From the NCBI GenBank assembly GCA_006503535.1, contig QYRS01000010.1:930001-994000 (forward strand): 64,000 bases of DNA. The letters are read 5' to 3'. The translations under genes were made by a program, and so were the position numbers. Source of the DNA: Arthrinium phaeospermum (lineage: Eukaryota > Ascomycota > Sordariomycetes > Amphisphaeriales > Apiosporaceae). Positions 21,889-34,662 of the stretch are shown here, piece after piece. The notes under the pieces were generated by a model. That model worked only from the letters and a program-made list of their open reading frames with translations. It was not told where the DNA came from and made no database searches. The first letter of the stretch is position 1. Each line of letters begins with the position of its first letter.

Positions 21889-24861
21889 ATGGGGATTTAT
21901 CCTAGATCAGACTTCCTCCACCATCATCCCTCGAATCTCCAAGATACACCCCCGCCTGAGGCAGAGAGCACTCGTGGCTCCCAGGACGCTTTTAGGTTAT
22001 CAACGGGAGTCTCCCGCGAGACAAGAGCACCTATTTCGCCTCCTATGTCCAGCTATGATAGGAGCGCCCAGCCCAAAATGTCGGCAGCAAACAGCTCTGA
22101 AGAGAGCCATGCACGCAATGGAGGCACTCAGAACCTCCCCCAGCAACAACTACCATCGCTAAGTAGCATCTTCGGCCCTCCCAGCCATATACGCCCGTTG
22201 CACTCGCCCATGGCGGAAAGGCCTAGCCCCATCTACTCACCTTTGGACCGGCCCCATTCGGCGGCGGCCAACCCGGAGAGGCACAACTCCTCGTCCTATT
22301 TCCCAACCACTACAACACCAGTGACATCGCAGCGCAGCGTATTCGAGCCCAGGCACGAAAAGGAGAGGGTGCCACTACCCTCTGTCGGATCCCAGTTCCC
22401 AGGTCCCATCTCCCCGAGGCCCAAGGAGGCGGAGCAGTCGCAAAACATCGCACGTGAGGAATCTAGGTGGAGCTCGCAGTCTAGCCTTCAGGACCACCGG
22501 CGACCAGAGTACGTCTTTGGCACCAGGGAGCCCTCGGCGTCATTTCGCTCGGTCAATGACCGCTATGAATATACTCCGCCGAGCCATAAGATGAGCCACG
22601 ACTCTATGGCAGGTCTCAGGGAGCAGGACCACATGCGCCCGGCGGCTGCCCCGGGATACTCGCCTGCCACGAGCAACACTACGGTGTCGGAAGGCGCGCC
22701 CGTAAAGGATGGTCTGGGGCCGAAAATCTGGACGGGTACTCACTTCCTTCCACGTTTTGTCCGACAGGCCGAAGTACCTGGGGAGGGTCTCTGCTACTTT
22801 TACGACGACGGCACACACTGCAAGACGGTTATTGATGGCGAGCAGGTTAACGCACATTGGGGAGTGACTAAAGCAGGGAAGCCCAGGAAGCGTCTTGCAA
22901 TCGCATGCTTGACATGCCGAGAGAAGAAGATCAAGTGCGATCCTGACTACCCTCGCTGCGTGCAGTGCGAGAAGTTTGGGAGAACCTGCAGGTTCAAGAA
23001 TGCGTAAGTGCCACTGCTCCTGGAAAACGCTCCCCTTCCACCCAAGCGCACAGCTAATGGCATCCCATCTAGTCCTCGAGGCGGCCACAATACGTCACCC
23101 GTTACGTCTCCCAGCGGACAGGCCGAAGTTCCCCGCAACTTTGGTGCCCAGGGCCGATCGGCTGAGCCCAGCAGACCCAGAAGTGTATCGAGTTCCTCAG
23201 TATCTCCCCGCACCACAGCACTCCCTCACCCGTCTCCTGAGCTACCTGGTGTACCGGCCAAGCGGATGCGTATGGACTATGACCATTACCGTCCCGAGAG
23301 CAGGGACAGCACACGGTTCTTCGAGCCCCCCAAGTTCCAAAAAGCAAATCTTGCATGGCAGAGACGCGACCTACCTCGCATACACGAGGATCTTCTCTGC
23401 CGTACTTGGCAGACAAATCCGTACGTCTCTGATCCTCATGCCACCATCACTGCCATCACATCCTTTTTCAACCACATCGAGACCACCGCGCTGCGCTTTC
23501 TGCCGGCTCAGCTGTTTAAAAACTGGGTGAAGAATAATGCTCATACCAAGTCTCCAGAAGACCTTACACTCCTATATAGCATGCTCGCCTTCGGCGTACA
23601 TATGAACGGCGGCCCCAGGCGTCTGGCCCAGGAGTATGCGCAGGCGGCCCGGTTTGGATGCGACAGGAGTGGCCCCTGCATGCAGCTTGTTCAGACAAAG
23701 CTCATCCTGTCTCTATTCTATCTGGCAAACTCGCGAGCCTTTGACAGCTACGAGATGCTGGCGAGTGCAATCTCGGTCGCCCTACTGCTTCGGTACAACA
23801 TCGAGTTGGCCCAGCTCCCAGACGAGCTGGTCCCCGAGTCATTCCCTTACACCATGAACCGGAACACGTTTGAAGAGTGCAGGACGAGGACTCTGTTTTC
23901 TTGTTATATCCTGGAAAGGATTAACGGCCTATTCCCGTCACGACCGACCTTACTGAAGACCAGAGATATCTTCCTTCGGCTTCCCCATGAGGAGACTCTA
24001 TTCGACGACAACATGGAGCGGGTTCCCGAGACCCCCATGTTCGACGTGAGCCGAGATGTTCCTTCGTCAAACGCGATTGGTATCATGGGGTATCTGGTTA
24101 ACATCATGGAAATATGGGGTCGAGTCTTGTCTGGTGTGCAGAGAGAGGCCCTGGGTGCTGCTCCGGTGGAGGCCGAACCCCGGTTCATTGAAAGAATATC
24201 GGAGAGGTTACGACAGTATGCGGACGCTCTACCGCCGAAATTCCGCTTCACCGATCCGAATCTAGCAGAGGCAACCGAGGACGGCGTGGATGGGTCCTTG
24301 ATTACGTTACATCTCGTGCACCTTCTGACGCGCACCAAATTTACCCGACACGCCCAGTCCGAGATTGCCAGGACGCTCCAGGCAGACGCCATCTCCCAGA
24401 AGTGCTCTTCGCTCGCAGGCGACTTGATGTTTGCTACCATCGCACTACGCGATCAACTGGTGAAACGGCGAGACACACGGGTTCCCTACCTTGCGACGAC
24501 GTTTGCGGTACAGGCAGCCACCGAGGCCATTGACATCATGACGGCCAAGGGATCGCTGACGTCGCTCCCCGGCTCGATTCAAGAAATTACGGCATCCAAG
24601 GAGCTTTGCGACGCGGTCTCGTCCAAGTGGGGGAACACTAGGGTACAAAAGGAGCAACTAGACGAGAGGATGGAGAAGCTCAACCTTCTCCACGAGAGGG
24701 GGGCGGGTGCTATTGACGACCCGGTGCCCGGCTGCGAAGTCTATCGAAAGGCCGGCACCTCGGACGGGAGTAACGTTATGTACAAGATAACCGAACCCCT
24801 CGAAACTCGATTTCCGGCCAACCTCGATGCCATATACGGACAGCGGCCGACCCGGGCCTAG
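21889..24861 (+). CDS. Zn(II)2Cys6 transcription factor
   Basis: Two exons, 21889-23003 and 23073-24861, give 967 residues. The binuclear zinc cluster is central: Cys340, 343, 350, 357, 360 and 367, spacing CX2CX6CX6CX2CX6C, inside RKRLAIACLTCREKKIKCDP. Just before it lies a well-structured block (FYDDGTHCKTVIDGEQVNAHWGV in part) leading to KAGKPRKR; the first ~270 residues are Pro/Ser-rich and look disordered. The intron lies directly after the cluster. The C-terminal half has the helical character of the fungal-specific factor domain, for example SMLAFGVHMNGG, YAQAARFGCD and LFSCYILERINGLFPSRP. The cluster plus GDG-type block recalls the RosA/NosA developmental regulators of Aspergillus, but that is from memory and unverified. 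It is flanked by very long gene-free regions, consistent with elaborate regulation (inference). Confidence 0.9.
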
Positions 24862-26036
24862 ACTCGAGGATCACGCCACAGGTTGCACTCTAAAGTCGAT
24901 TTCGACGATTCTTCAATGTTTATACATTAACTTATTATTGTATTTCTCCTGGATTACAGGAGTACATAACGACTCGAACGCACACACATACATATACTGG
25001 GTGGGGGAAGGGAGTTGGTGATGCACTGGCAGCGATGGTGTGTCTAGGAGACACAATGGCGGCATATATGCTTTGGATACCATACCCTACATACTTGTTT
25101 TTACACGTGGGAGATAGACCCCGAATTTTTACATTTTATTTTCATGTATACCCCCAGAGCATCTTGTATGATACGAAGGCGACGATGAACTTTTCTATAC
25201 CCATGAGAGATATATACACACAGACACTCATCGAAACCAATCTTGATTGCCGTTCGATACACCGTGAGATCTTTTTAGTGGATGCAATGGCATGTTTGCC
25301 CCTGGGTGCACGCACGCGCTTGTGTAAGTCTCTCTCGCCTCGCCTCGTCCCCCTCCGGCTCTTGCTATTCTCCTGCCGCAAATCAAAAGCGTCCCAAACG
25401 AGTTGTAACTCGAGCAGATCGTGATATCGGCCCACCCCATTGTCCGCAGGGGAAATTCGGCGATCTGCGCTGAGCTGTTGATGTTTCCAAGGCAGGCGGC
25501 ACATCCCTTGCAGCCAATCAGTAGAAAGTGTGCATGCTACGTAAGAGGCCCCCCTTTCCTAGCTTCCTACTGACCTAGTGCTAGTCCCCATTGTCGGATG
25601 ACAGCACGGCAACAGGCTACTTGCTGATCTGTTATGGATGTATGTACAGAGGGTATGTACGTATGTATGTATAGATAGACTGCACCCTGATACTAATGAA
25701 TGTGCAACGTTGTACACAATTGAAGAAGAGAGTGTGCGCTAACTCTCCCTTCCCGCCCCACGACCTGGAGCCGGTAAAGAACAACAATCCCGGGCGTGGG
25801 ACTATGTTTCTATGTCTGTGTGTGCGTGTTTGTCAAGGGAAACAAGCATGGAGTGGAGGCAAGAGAGATGCTGAAACCAATTAAGTATTGGCCAATGACG
25901 TCTTGATTCGTATCAAGGGATCTCTCTCGTCTCGTGCGATGGAGATGTTTGCTTGAGATTGCCTCATGTACCGTACCATGCTTGACGATTATTTTCCCCA
26001 GACCCGGGAAATTCAGATAGACAAAGAGAAAGCTGC

Positions 26037-26056
26037 CAAGCAAGCAAGCAAGCAAG
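26037..26056. repeat. AAGC tetranucleotide tandem
   Basis: Five consecutive AAGC units in non-coding DNA downstream of the zinc-cluster gene. Confidence 0.8.
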
Positions 26057-27515
26057 CAGACAGATCACCACGTACGTCAAGGGGAGAAAGGAAGCAGGAA
26101 GTTATGTCATGTCACGCCATGGCATTTCTATTTCTGGCACCCCTCTCTCTTGCTCTTACATCGGTAGTACTTTACTGCTAACCACCACTCACTACCCGTG
26201 CTTCCTTTCCGGCCCCTCTCCCTATTTTCCACCATCACGACCCATTTTGCGCGCCTGGTGTGTCTCGTGTCTCTGCTCTGCTGTATGTATGTAGGAATGT
26301 CGCAGTAGCCTGCCAGGTGTTAATACCGGCAGTTGATTGTGGTGCGCCTCGAAGCTGCAATTGCCAGTGCATTGGACGCAATCTATCCTTGCATGGTCTA
26401 ATATATATGCAGATGGGAGTGTACATCCAAAGCCCAAAAGGACACTACCTTTGCATGCCATCTCAATGTAACCGTAACACATACCGTGGCATTGACAGGT
26501 ATTATTCCGATTTTATCTTTAATTCCCTTCATGTAGTACTTACTTGTTCTTCCTTCTCCTCCTCTTTTCTTATGTCGTAATTTTCCCACAGTACGCATTC
26601 TTCTCATCAAGAAAAAAACCCCGCCAACACACCATTCACCGTGGAACTTGCCCTCATAGTGTGCGGCACAGCACGAGGAGAAACAAGGTGATGCCGCTTT
26701 CCCTCGGCAGAAGTATATACACGGCCTCGGCATAAGTGTATTCCCTGTCCTCTCACCCCCCCTGCCGCCCGCTGGGTCCCCCAGGCCAGGCCCGGCTGGG
26801 TACAAGTAATAAAAGAAAAGAAGGAAAAAGCAAAAGACAAAAAAGACGAGGATTGGGGCCCCACCCAAAAACTCGGTACATGGGGCTTTCACCGACAACC
26901 CAGCCCAGACCCGTGCCCGCTTTCCAGGCCAAATCCCGGCGGCACGGAGCTATCGGGGATGATTGCATTGGACCAAATTGATGAATGAGAGAGTGTGTGT
27001 CCATTCGACAAGTACCGTGTTCTCCTCTCCCATCAATCCATGCCTGCCAACCCCCCCAGTCCCAGTCCCGTTCTGACTGACATGAATCTATTTTAAATGT
27101 CGTTCGTCCATGTTACAGAAAATTACCTAGTACGAGCTTGCTAGTCTCGTTGTCTGCCGGGTGGAAATAAATACATCATTGACACATGCCAACCCAATCG
27201 ATGCCCGGCGGCGCCCTGTCTGTCCCATTGAATGCTGCTATCTAAGTATGACCAAATCTTCACTCAAGCCCATCCTGCCCGTCGCATTCTTCCCGCTCGA
27301 CCTGCCAGACTGGAGACGGCGAAACCGGGCCTGGCTGCCGTATTGGGCGTGCAGCAGATGCGAAAGCATTTTGCGCCACAGGGTCAAGCCCACTTTCTCT
27401 CCTCCTTGTCGTGCCATTCCCCATCCCATCACCCATTCCCTCTCCCGCAGGCCGGTTGTTGCTTGCATTGCATGCTTGATGCATGTAAGTGGTATGTATG
27501 GCCCTTTTTTAACAA

Positions 27516-27531
27516 CCCCCCCCCCCCCCCC
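27516..27531. repeat. Poly-C tract, 16 bases
   Basis: Sixteen consecutive C followed by a CT-rich stretch. Third of three long C runs on the plus strand. Confidence 0.9.
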
Positions 27532-30266
27532 TCTCCCCTCCCTTGCGCCTTTCTCTTTCACTATTTTGTGCCCACATACATCACTTACAGGATACTTGTA
27601 CATTTTTTTCTCTCTTTCCCTTTTCTCTTTTTGCATATGACAGTAGCCATGAGGAGGGGCCGTGGACCCCATCCCCATGCACACCATGCATGCGATTTTG
27701 CTCCTTGTTACGCCGGCTATAGTAGTAGTACTACGGCCGCCTTGGGTACCTATACTATATATGGGGCCGTCTGTATATCATAGCTGCTATATAGTAGTAT
27801 CTATTTATCTGCTGGGCACGCACGTACCAGACTGCAGTACCTTTATGCGGGAACGCGGCAGGCATCCGGATGATATGCCGGGAACGCATATATGTATATA
27901 TGCATTAATTTAAGAGAGAATTAACAGAGACGCAAAGAGAGAGAGAGACAGCCCGTGGCAGCGCAACACCACAAGAAGCAAAAACAGAGAAAGAAAAGAG
28001 TGGGCAAGGCTGAAGTTACACTGCATATAGAATTTTACACTAGCTGTGTTGTTGTTGTTGTTGTTGGGTATGTATGTATTGATGTACTGTACTTGTTTAA
28101 TATACGTACAGTATAGCAGCTTATACCTCGTACTGTCTTGTGTCCGACGATCAACTACACCCATCCCATTGCGCCGGATCCCTTCTCCCATCCGTCGAAA
28201 CACACCGGGCAAACTGCTTCTGAAAATTCTAGGCCCTTTGCCGCCGCAATTGCTTCTTTTTTCCCGTCTTCTGAGCCCACCTCCCTGCACACCCGCTGTA
28301 TGACAAGCATGAAACGTACGATCCAGAACGACTTCTGGTCGTGGCAAAGGAGATAACCGGGGGCCGCCGGAATGACGATATAGTCTTGAGATGAGGAACT
28401 CGGGGCGGCATGCGAAGAAAAGATATTCGCCGTGGCTTCCTTTTTAAAAACAATATAGATCTTGCTCCTCTCTACATCGCCAGGGTGGACAATGCCTCCT
28501 GCAATCTAACTCATTCACGGCCAATATATCCGCTGAAGATGCTCCAGCCCCGTTGGAACCAGGTCATTTGGCTAAGCGGTCATTGACCAAGGCCTGCTAC
28601 TTGTACGCTGCCGGCAAACTTCCGTGTATGAAGTTGAGTTGTGTAGCAGCTGTAGCGGAAATGTTGTCGTGGCTCTTGTGAGCCTCATGGTAGGTAGGGT
28701 GGCCTATGGTTCAGGTGGCCGGGGATACCGTCTCGATCAAACGTGATAGATCTACCGAGACACGTAGTCTGTCCGAGGAACCACCATCATGGATGCCAAC
28801 AGTCTATGACGATTTCACAGATTGCCAACCACATCGACATCGGCTCCCTACCCGGCCAGTCTCGCCTCAGATATCGGAGCGTAGTATTATTACCTATACT
28901 CGGGCAGAAAGGGTTTCACCCGGTCACCAGCCCCTGAGCATGCGAGGGCCAGAACTGACGGCGCGAATATCCCGGGTTCGTAATCTGGGTGCGCGCTAAG
29001 CAAACACTTGCGCTTGTTTTGTACGGATGAGATGCTGGATATGGTCGATCAAGGCCCAAAGGGAGGCATCAACCACACAGCACCAATATCCAATTAAAAC
29101 TACGCTATTATGCTCCTGGAAGAGTTCGGTTCTCGAGGTTTTCCCAAGGAGGGTAAAGAGGGCAAACCGATGCAATCCCTTTCATGATTGGGCTCATATC
29201 ATTGGGGAGAAAGTGGTGGGAAGCAGCGTTGGCAATGGGGTAAGCTGCAAGCCAGAAGACGTCACAAGCGAGAACAAATAGTAAATGCCGCGTGCTGCAA
29301 CTGTATCGGCCCGGATCCATTTCACGACGTGGTACAAACAATACGATGGCTAAACGGCCCTGTGCGGCTAAGTCGGCGACCACGACTGAGAGGGGAGGTA
29401 AGAGGAGGGGGGCGAAAACCCTGGGGGTGGCCGTCCCTCCTTGTGTTGTACAGTACTGTACGGTACTCCGCCTCACTCGGCCGAATTGCATCTGCCCCTG
29501 TCGTCGCCCACGATTTCAAAAGTATGCTTATAGGGTCCTCTGGCCTGCAGGAGACTGAGGTCGTTCTGATAGGTGGATTTTAACGCCTCACCGCGTTGGC
29601 GCGCAACAAGTCAATTCATTTAATCTTAGATTGCCTGTCTTCTCGATACCAGCGTACCGGGAATCATGGATGACAATCTCGCTATCCGAATGCGGCAGGC
29701 ATTGCATCATTACGGTGAGACTGGTCCAGAACATGGGAGCGTCGTCGGTGAAGGAGTCTCATGCCGCCGGCAGTAACCATTCACACGATGGCCATTCCAT
29801 GTGCAGAGACCCTTCCCTCTCCTATCGTGCCTTCCCTGGCTCCTATCCACATCATCGCTAGAGCGTAGCGAGGCCGACAAGTCTTCGTGCTAACAGCAGA
29901 ATACCTCCCACCGGATTATTCTTGTAAACGGATGCCTGCGTCAGGATCTCGCGCTGGAGTAATACAATGCTACTTTCGTCATTATAGAACCACACCTCGT
30001 GTTGTTGTGATAGATTTCCGGCCATCAACGTAGACATCTCGTAGCTGAGGTCGCCTGAGCAGCCATCAAGCTGATCGGATCACCCCCCGAATCGGTCCAA
30101 GCACGAGACCAGTCGCTTAACATGTATTGTTTTCATGATGTGGTGGCAGGACGTATGCGCCGGTGAAGATCCAGCCAGTCACCCAAGGGCCATCTTTGAA
30201 TGGGGTTAAGTGAGCTGCACTAAATCATCCGACATTGTATACTGCAAAACTTCAGATTTGCGGGAA

Positions 30267-32941
30267 TCACGGCTCCAAGGCCGTGTCGCTCTGTTTGAAA
30301 GCCCGGCTAGCGTAGTTCTTTGCCAGATCCCATGAGGCCTGGGCCTCTCCATGTTGTTGCTGGACCTCGTAGGATTGAGCAAGGAGGCCTTCCGCGACGC
30401 TCATCCATAAGAGATTGTGGCTCCTCTTCGCTTGCATGGCCCCTGCTTTTGCACTCTTCAGAGCTTGGTCTCCAACCACGTCGTGGAACAGTTTCGCTCG
30501 CATAAGGTTCAGAGCGATTGACAAGCTGAGGACGTCACCGAGGCCCTTCGCCCCATTCAATGCCGAGGACAGGTGAGATTTCAACTCCGTCATGGGAAGC
30601 GCAGGCTCAGTCTGTATCGCGGCAGACACAATGTGCCAAACAGTGCGGATGTGCTGGTTGGGGTGACGCTTGCATAACGGTCTTAGTTGCTCAAGCAATT
30701 CCGAGGTTTGTTGGTCGTCTCGGTGGTCTTCATGTTGCATGATCCAGATGCGGTTAAATGCAGCAAGTAAACGTACATCGGATTCGGCCTGCTTGCCCGT
30801 TCCTTGAAGGCCGGCATCAGCATTGATGCTGAGAACGGGATGCTGGTAGATCGAAGAAGCCACGTCTAGGTGTCCTATTCCTTGGCGGTAGACTCCTCCG
30901 AGGTAGTAGGTATATACCCCGACAATGCCCTCAATAGTGCCGGTAGCAGATGGTTGGACCAGACTCTCCAATTGCGACACACATTGACCTACTTCTGACC
31001 ACCGACTTTGCGTGGCGAGGTGCAGACCTCGGAGGATTTGTATGTAGCACTTCAGCTCCCTTCGCCACCCGGCACACCGGATGGCCTCCTGTAGTGAGTT
31101 GGGAATGCTTCTCATCTTGTGGCTATCTGCAAGGATTTGTTAGCTTTAATTGGAAGGTACCGGAATGCTTGTGTCCTTACTCTTTTCCAGCTGATTGAGT
31201 GCCTCGTCCCAGAACTCGTACACTTTCATATCCGTCCGTCGCTGGTCATACAAAGTTCCCAGGCCGCTATATGTATATCTGCGTTCAATTAGTAGCTGGA
31301 TCTTCTTACTTCGCTTCCCAAGAGAACACTTACGTCATGACAAATGCTTCTAGCTTGCTCCAGAAAGACATGACCAAATAGTCGCACGTGTCGCCTTCCT
31401 GACCAGGCCGTATCACAGCGAGTGTGTCTGGACTTATCACTTGCCTGTTGGCAGCCTGCTTCTTGATAGGCAACAGAACTTGTGTATCACTTAAGCTCCA
31501 TGAGTTGTCTTTGAGAGATTCATCGACACGGCGCTGTAGAAGCCGAAGCTTCTGGGCTATCAACACCGGAGATTGTTGATGCAGGCTACAAGCAAAATCC
31601 AACATGAGTAACAGAATGTCAACCTGTGGGATGTGTATCGACTCGTCCAGCTGATACTGTAAGCACTGGGCAATACACTCCTGTATCCGGGCAACGCTGT
31701 CGTCCTTGGCGTGCTTCAGCAAGCCGAGTCCCTCCAACAGGGAGGCCAGCACGAAAATAATGTGGTCCTTTCTTTGAAGTGCCAACTCTTTGATGGCCTT
31801 GAGGTTCTCCATAGCGTGGACATCTGAAGGATTTGGAGACTCCAGGTACAGCGATGCTTTGAATAGGCGCAGGACATAGACCCAATGTGTGTGCTTGAGC
31901 CTAACGCGGTGTAAGTAAAGATATGGCGGCCATGTCATGGGCGTTGACTTACAGTTCAGCATCTGCAACATGGGAATCTATGGCTTTGATCGCAGCCTTT
32001 CCTTTCCGCTGTGACAGCATCTTCAGCTGTAGAAACTGCATTAAGTACTTCAGATCCGCAAACCGATACTAAATGCGCGTCAGCCACATATCCCAGCGAA
32101 CCGGATGCAAGACTATGCCAATCTTACCTTGTCACATAGGGCCATCCCTTTTGCCAGTGCTGTCTCAGACTCCATAACATTATTCGTCTCCTCGCATAGA
32201 ACACTAGCATATCTCAACTGCAGCCTGGCCTCTAGCCGCGGGGCCAGCCTGTTACTGTTCAGAACCAATTCCAAGCAGCCTAGACCCGTCGCGATAAGCT
32301 TTTGATATTCCTGGACTGTCTTAGAGTCCAACGAGTCAGCTGCGTTCAACACCCCCTTTCGTGCTGCAGAGAACATGTCTTCAGCGACGCAGACCAGCAA
32401 CGAGTTGGTGTCCTGGTGAGGCAGTAGTCCAGGGGCAGGGGATCTCGTGGAGCCAACACTTGGGCTTCGTGGCAAGGCCTGCGTATGCAGTCTCGGGCTT
32501 GCGGATACGCGTGCGGAATGGTCCATTCTCGCCCCGGCAATACTGCTTATGCTGCCGTTCCTGCCACTATTCTGCTTGAGTTGTTGCGGGTATTGCGGCG
32601 ACTGCGCCATTATTGGCGAGTTCACATGAGGGGAGTTCACACGTGAAGGTACCGGCTGGTACTGCTGAATATGCGGCGACGAATATGATTGTGTAGGCTC
32701 TTGTTTTATCGGAAGTTTTGCGGAAGTCGTCTGCGGAGTCGTCTGGTAGGATTGTGTTGGAGAGGGAGCCGGTACGCCCATGGATTGCGATGGTGTTGGG
32801 GAGGGTGCTGGCGGAGGCATGGGCTGCCAGTTCATCGCAGACTGTTGTGCATGTTGAAGAGGTTGGTACTGTGCTTGACTATGCTGATGCGGTTGCTGCT
32901 GCTGTTGTTGCTGCTGCTGCCTCTGCTGTGCTTGTTGATGA

Positions 32942-32974
<33 letters not shown>

Positions 32975-33546
32975 GCATGTTGTTGTTGTTGCTGCTGCTG
33001 CTGCTGCTGCGCTTGGTGTACCTGGTGTTGCATCTGTGGTGAGAAAGTAGCGACACCAGGGTTGGGCTGTTGCGGCCTGGGCTGCTGCACGATGCTCTGT
33101 AACTGCCCCATCTGCGCATAGTTGGTACTCTGCCGCCGATACTGCGCTTGCTGCTGTTGCTGTTGCAGGTTCGGAAGGTGTGATTGTTGGTCATACGAAG
33201 GATGAAAGCCCTGCGATGGGTTCATGTGCGCGGCCGAATAGTTGATGGCTTGAACCTGTTGCTGAGGTTGAGACTGGTGCTGCGACTGTTGCGGATACCC
33301 GATGGGCACGAACGAGGCATTCTGATACTGCGGGTAGTGCTGTTGCTGCGGCGGCGGCAGTTGCTGCTGCTGCTGCTGCTGAAGCGATTGCGGTTGCTGA
33401 TTGTATCCAGTTTGGGGATGCTGGGGAAACTGCGACTGCGCATTACCGTAGGCATCGAAGCCGTTGTGTAAAGGCTGTTGCTGCCATTGCTGACCATTTT
33501 GGCCATTAAAAAACCCCGAGCCGGGTAGGGAACCTCGATAGGTCAT
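30267..33546 (-). CDS. MAU2: Cohesin-loading factor MAU2/SCC4
   Basis: Five exons on the minus strand: 33546-32128, 32068-31953, 31900-31334, 31278-31181, 31126-30267, giving 1019 residues. MAU2 partners SCC2/NIPBL to load cohesin onto chromosomes. The domain from about residue 390 onward carries family signatures: LLVCVAEDMFSAARKG, ARLQLRYASVLCEETNN, LKHTHWVYVLRLFKASLY, YTYSGLGTLYDQRRTDMKVY and LNLMRAKLFHDVVGDQALK, consistent with its TPR-like superhelix. Residues 1 to about 300 are extremely Gln-rich, with several pure or nearly pure polyQ runs encoded by CAG/CAA (plus strand 32890-33020 and around 33360-33400), then a Ser/Pro-rich linker. The start ATG at 33546 (MTYRGSLPGSGFFNGQ) is the first ATG of the open frame that suits the family; translation upstream is not supported. 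Divergent from the hydrolase gene. Confidence 0.92.
32886..33020 (-). repeat. CAG/CAA repeat encoding polyglutamine
   Basis: On the minus strand this is a coding microsatellite of CAG and CAA codons with occasional CAT and GCG/GCA codons, producing Gln runs broken by His and Ala in the MAU2 N-terminus. A smaller run lies at 33361-33381. Confidence 0.9.
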
Positions 33547-34662
33547 GTCGAGGCTTCGCTCACGGCATCGTCCACCAATCAATCGGTTGGTCGTTCTTTC
33601 CCAGACTCGCTCGTTTGTTCAGCCTGCCATTGAACAGTGGTACTTGGGTCTGTTGGGCGCGTTTGAGCTAAAATTTAAGCGTCGGCAGTCGTGCTCGTGG
33701 AGGAAGCGACGGTCGTGGGAGCAGGCTTCGGGCAAGTGCAAATGAATTTTATTACAAGAGTCGCGCAAATGGTGAGAAAGGACTCGATCACGGCTTTCCT
33801 ATGACTACCTACCTCAAGTCCCATGGCACGCTACACGTAGATCAGGTGATTGATTGATTTAACAGTCCAAGCGCGCGCGGAACTTTAGCCGCACTCTGCT
33901 AGTTACATGTACACTTCAATACCTAAGTACATATACCTAGGCAGGTATCGATGTTGCATGTACACCATCTTCGCCGGGTTTCGCATGCTGGATTCAGCCA
34001 TCTGTCGCTTCAGATCTAATACCCTTCAAACCCATATGCAGTACAGATAACAAATCTACCACAAATATGAAATGACCAAAATGAGCCAACCAATGCAATG
34101 TCATGCGGGCGCTGCGAGACTGCCTACTTAACCTACCTAGGTTGTCGATACAACATATGATTGTACAGGCAATAAGCGGACTCCCAGAGACCCCTGCTAC
34201 TAAGATTCTCCAAAACCGTCAAGAACTCAACGGCATGTACGGATAACAGTATGCATACCCAATTTCGTATATGGCGACTCCAGTACCGGAAAGCGCGATA
34301 CTCTACTATGCACGTGAGCTATAGTCAAAGGGACGGCGCCTCCCTTATGCAAGTGTACATGTATATGCCATCAACAGGATGCACTTTTGTAACCAGCCCT
34401 GTTTGTGTAACGAGAGATTCCTAATGTATCTATCGAGAAACCGAGGCTCAACAGAGCCAGGTACGACTATCCACAGCTAACGTAGCGTCTCATCCCGTTA
34501 GTAGCCCGGGGTGGACCCTACCGCAGAGCCACCTCCGAACTTCATAACCGTGGTTTTTGCTCCCAACTGACGTGCCACGAAATAGTAGAGTAGATCTGTC
34601 ATTTGACTTTTTGTCTTCGCAAGTTCTAGACTGCGCCCAAAAACACAGAAAAAGACGCCAAG
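33547..34662. other. Divergent promoter region, MAU2 and hydrolase
   Basis: About 1.1 kb between divergent start codons, with no supported gene. Contains TACCTAG/CCTAGG motifs near 33930 and 34132. Shared or separate promoters cannot be distinguished. Confidence 0.55.

Larger units (their letters stand above)
24862..30266. other. 5.4-kb region without a supported gene
   Basis: Contains the 3' end of the zinc-cluster gene and, at its right end, the 3' end of MAU2; these two genes converge here. Open frames are short and featureless. Simple repeats include GTAT-type tandems near 25650-25675, AAGC units near 26037-26056, a 16-C run, and TTG units near 28048-28067. A perfect 14-base palindrome GTACAGTACTGTAC lies at 29448-29461. 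Confidence 0.6.

Noticed and set aside
28920..28998. Possible tRNA around a GGGTTCGTAATCT sequence
   Set aside because: The T-loop is imperfect and there is no upstream strand able to pair with the supposed acceptor stem.
33184..33471. Leu/Arg-rich open frames opposite the MAU2 Gln region
   Set aside because: They are the complement of CAG/CAA repeats, read as CTG/TTG leucine codons.
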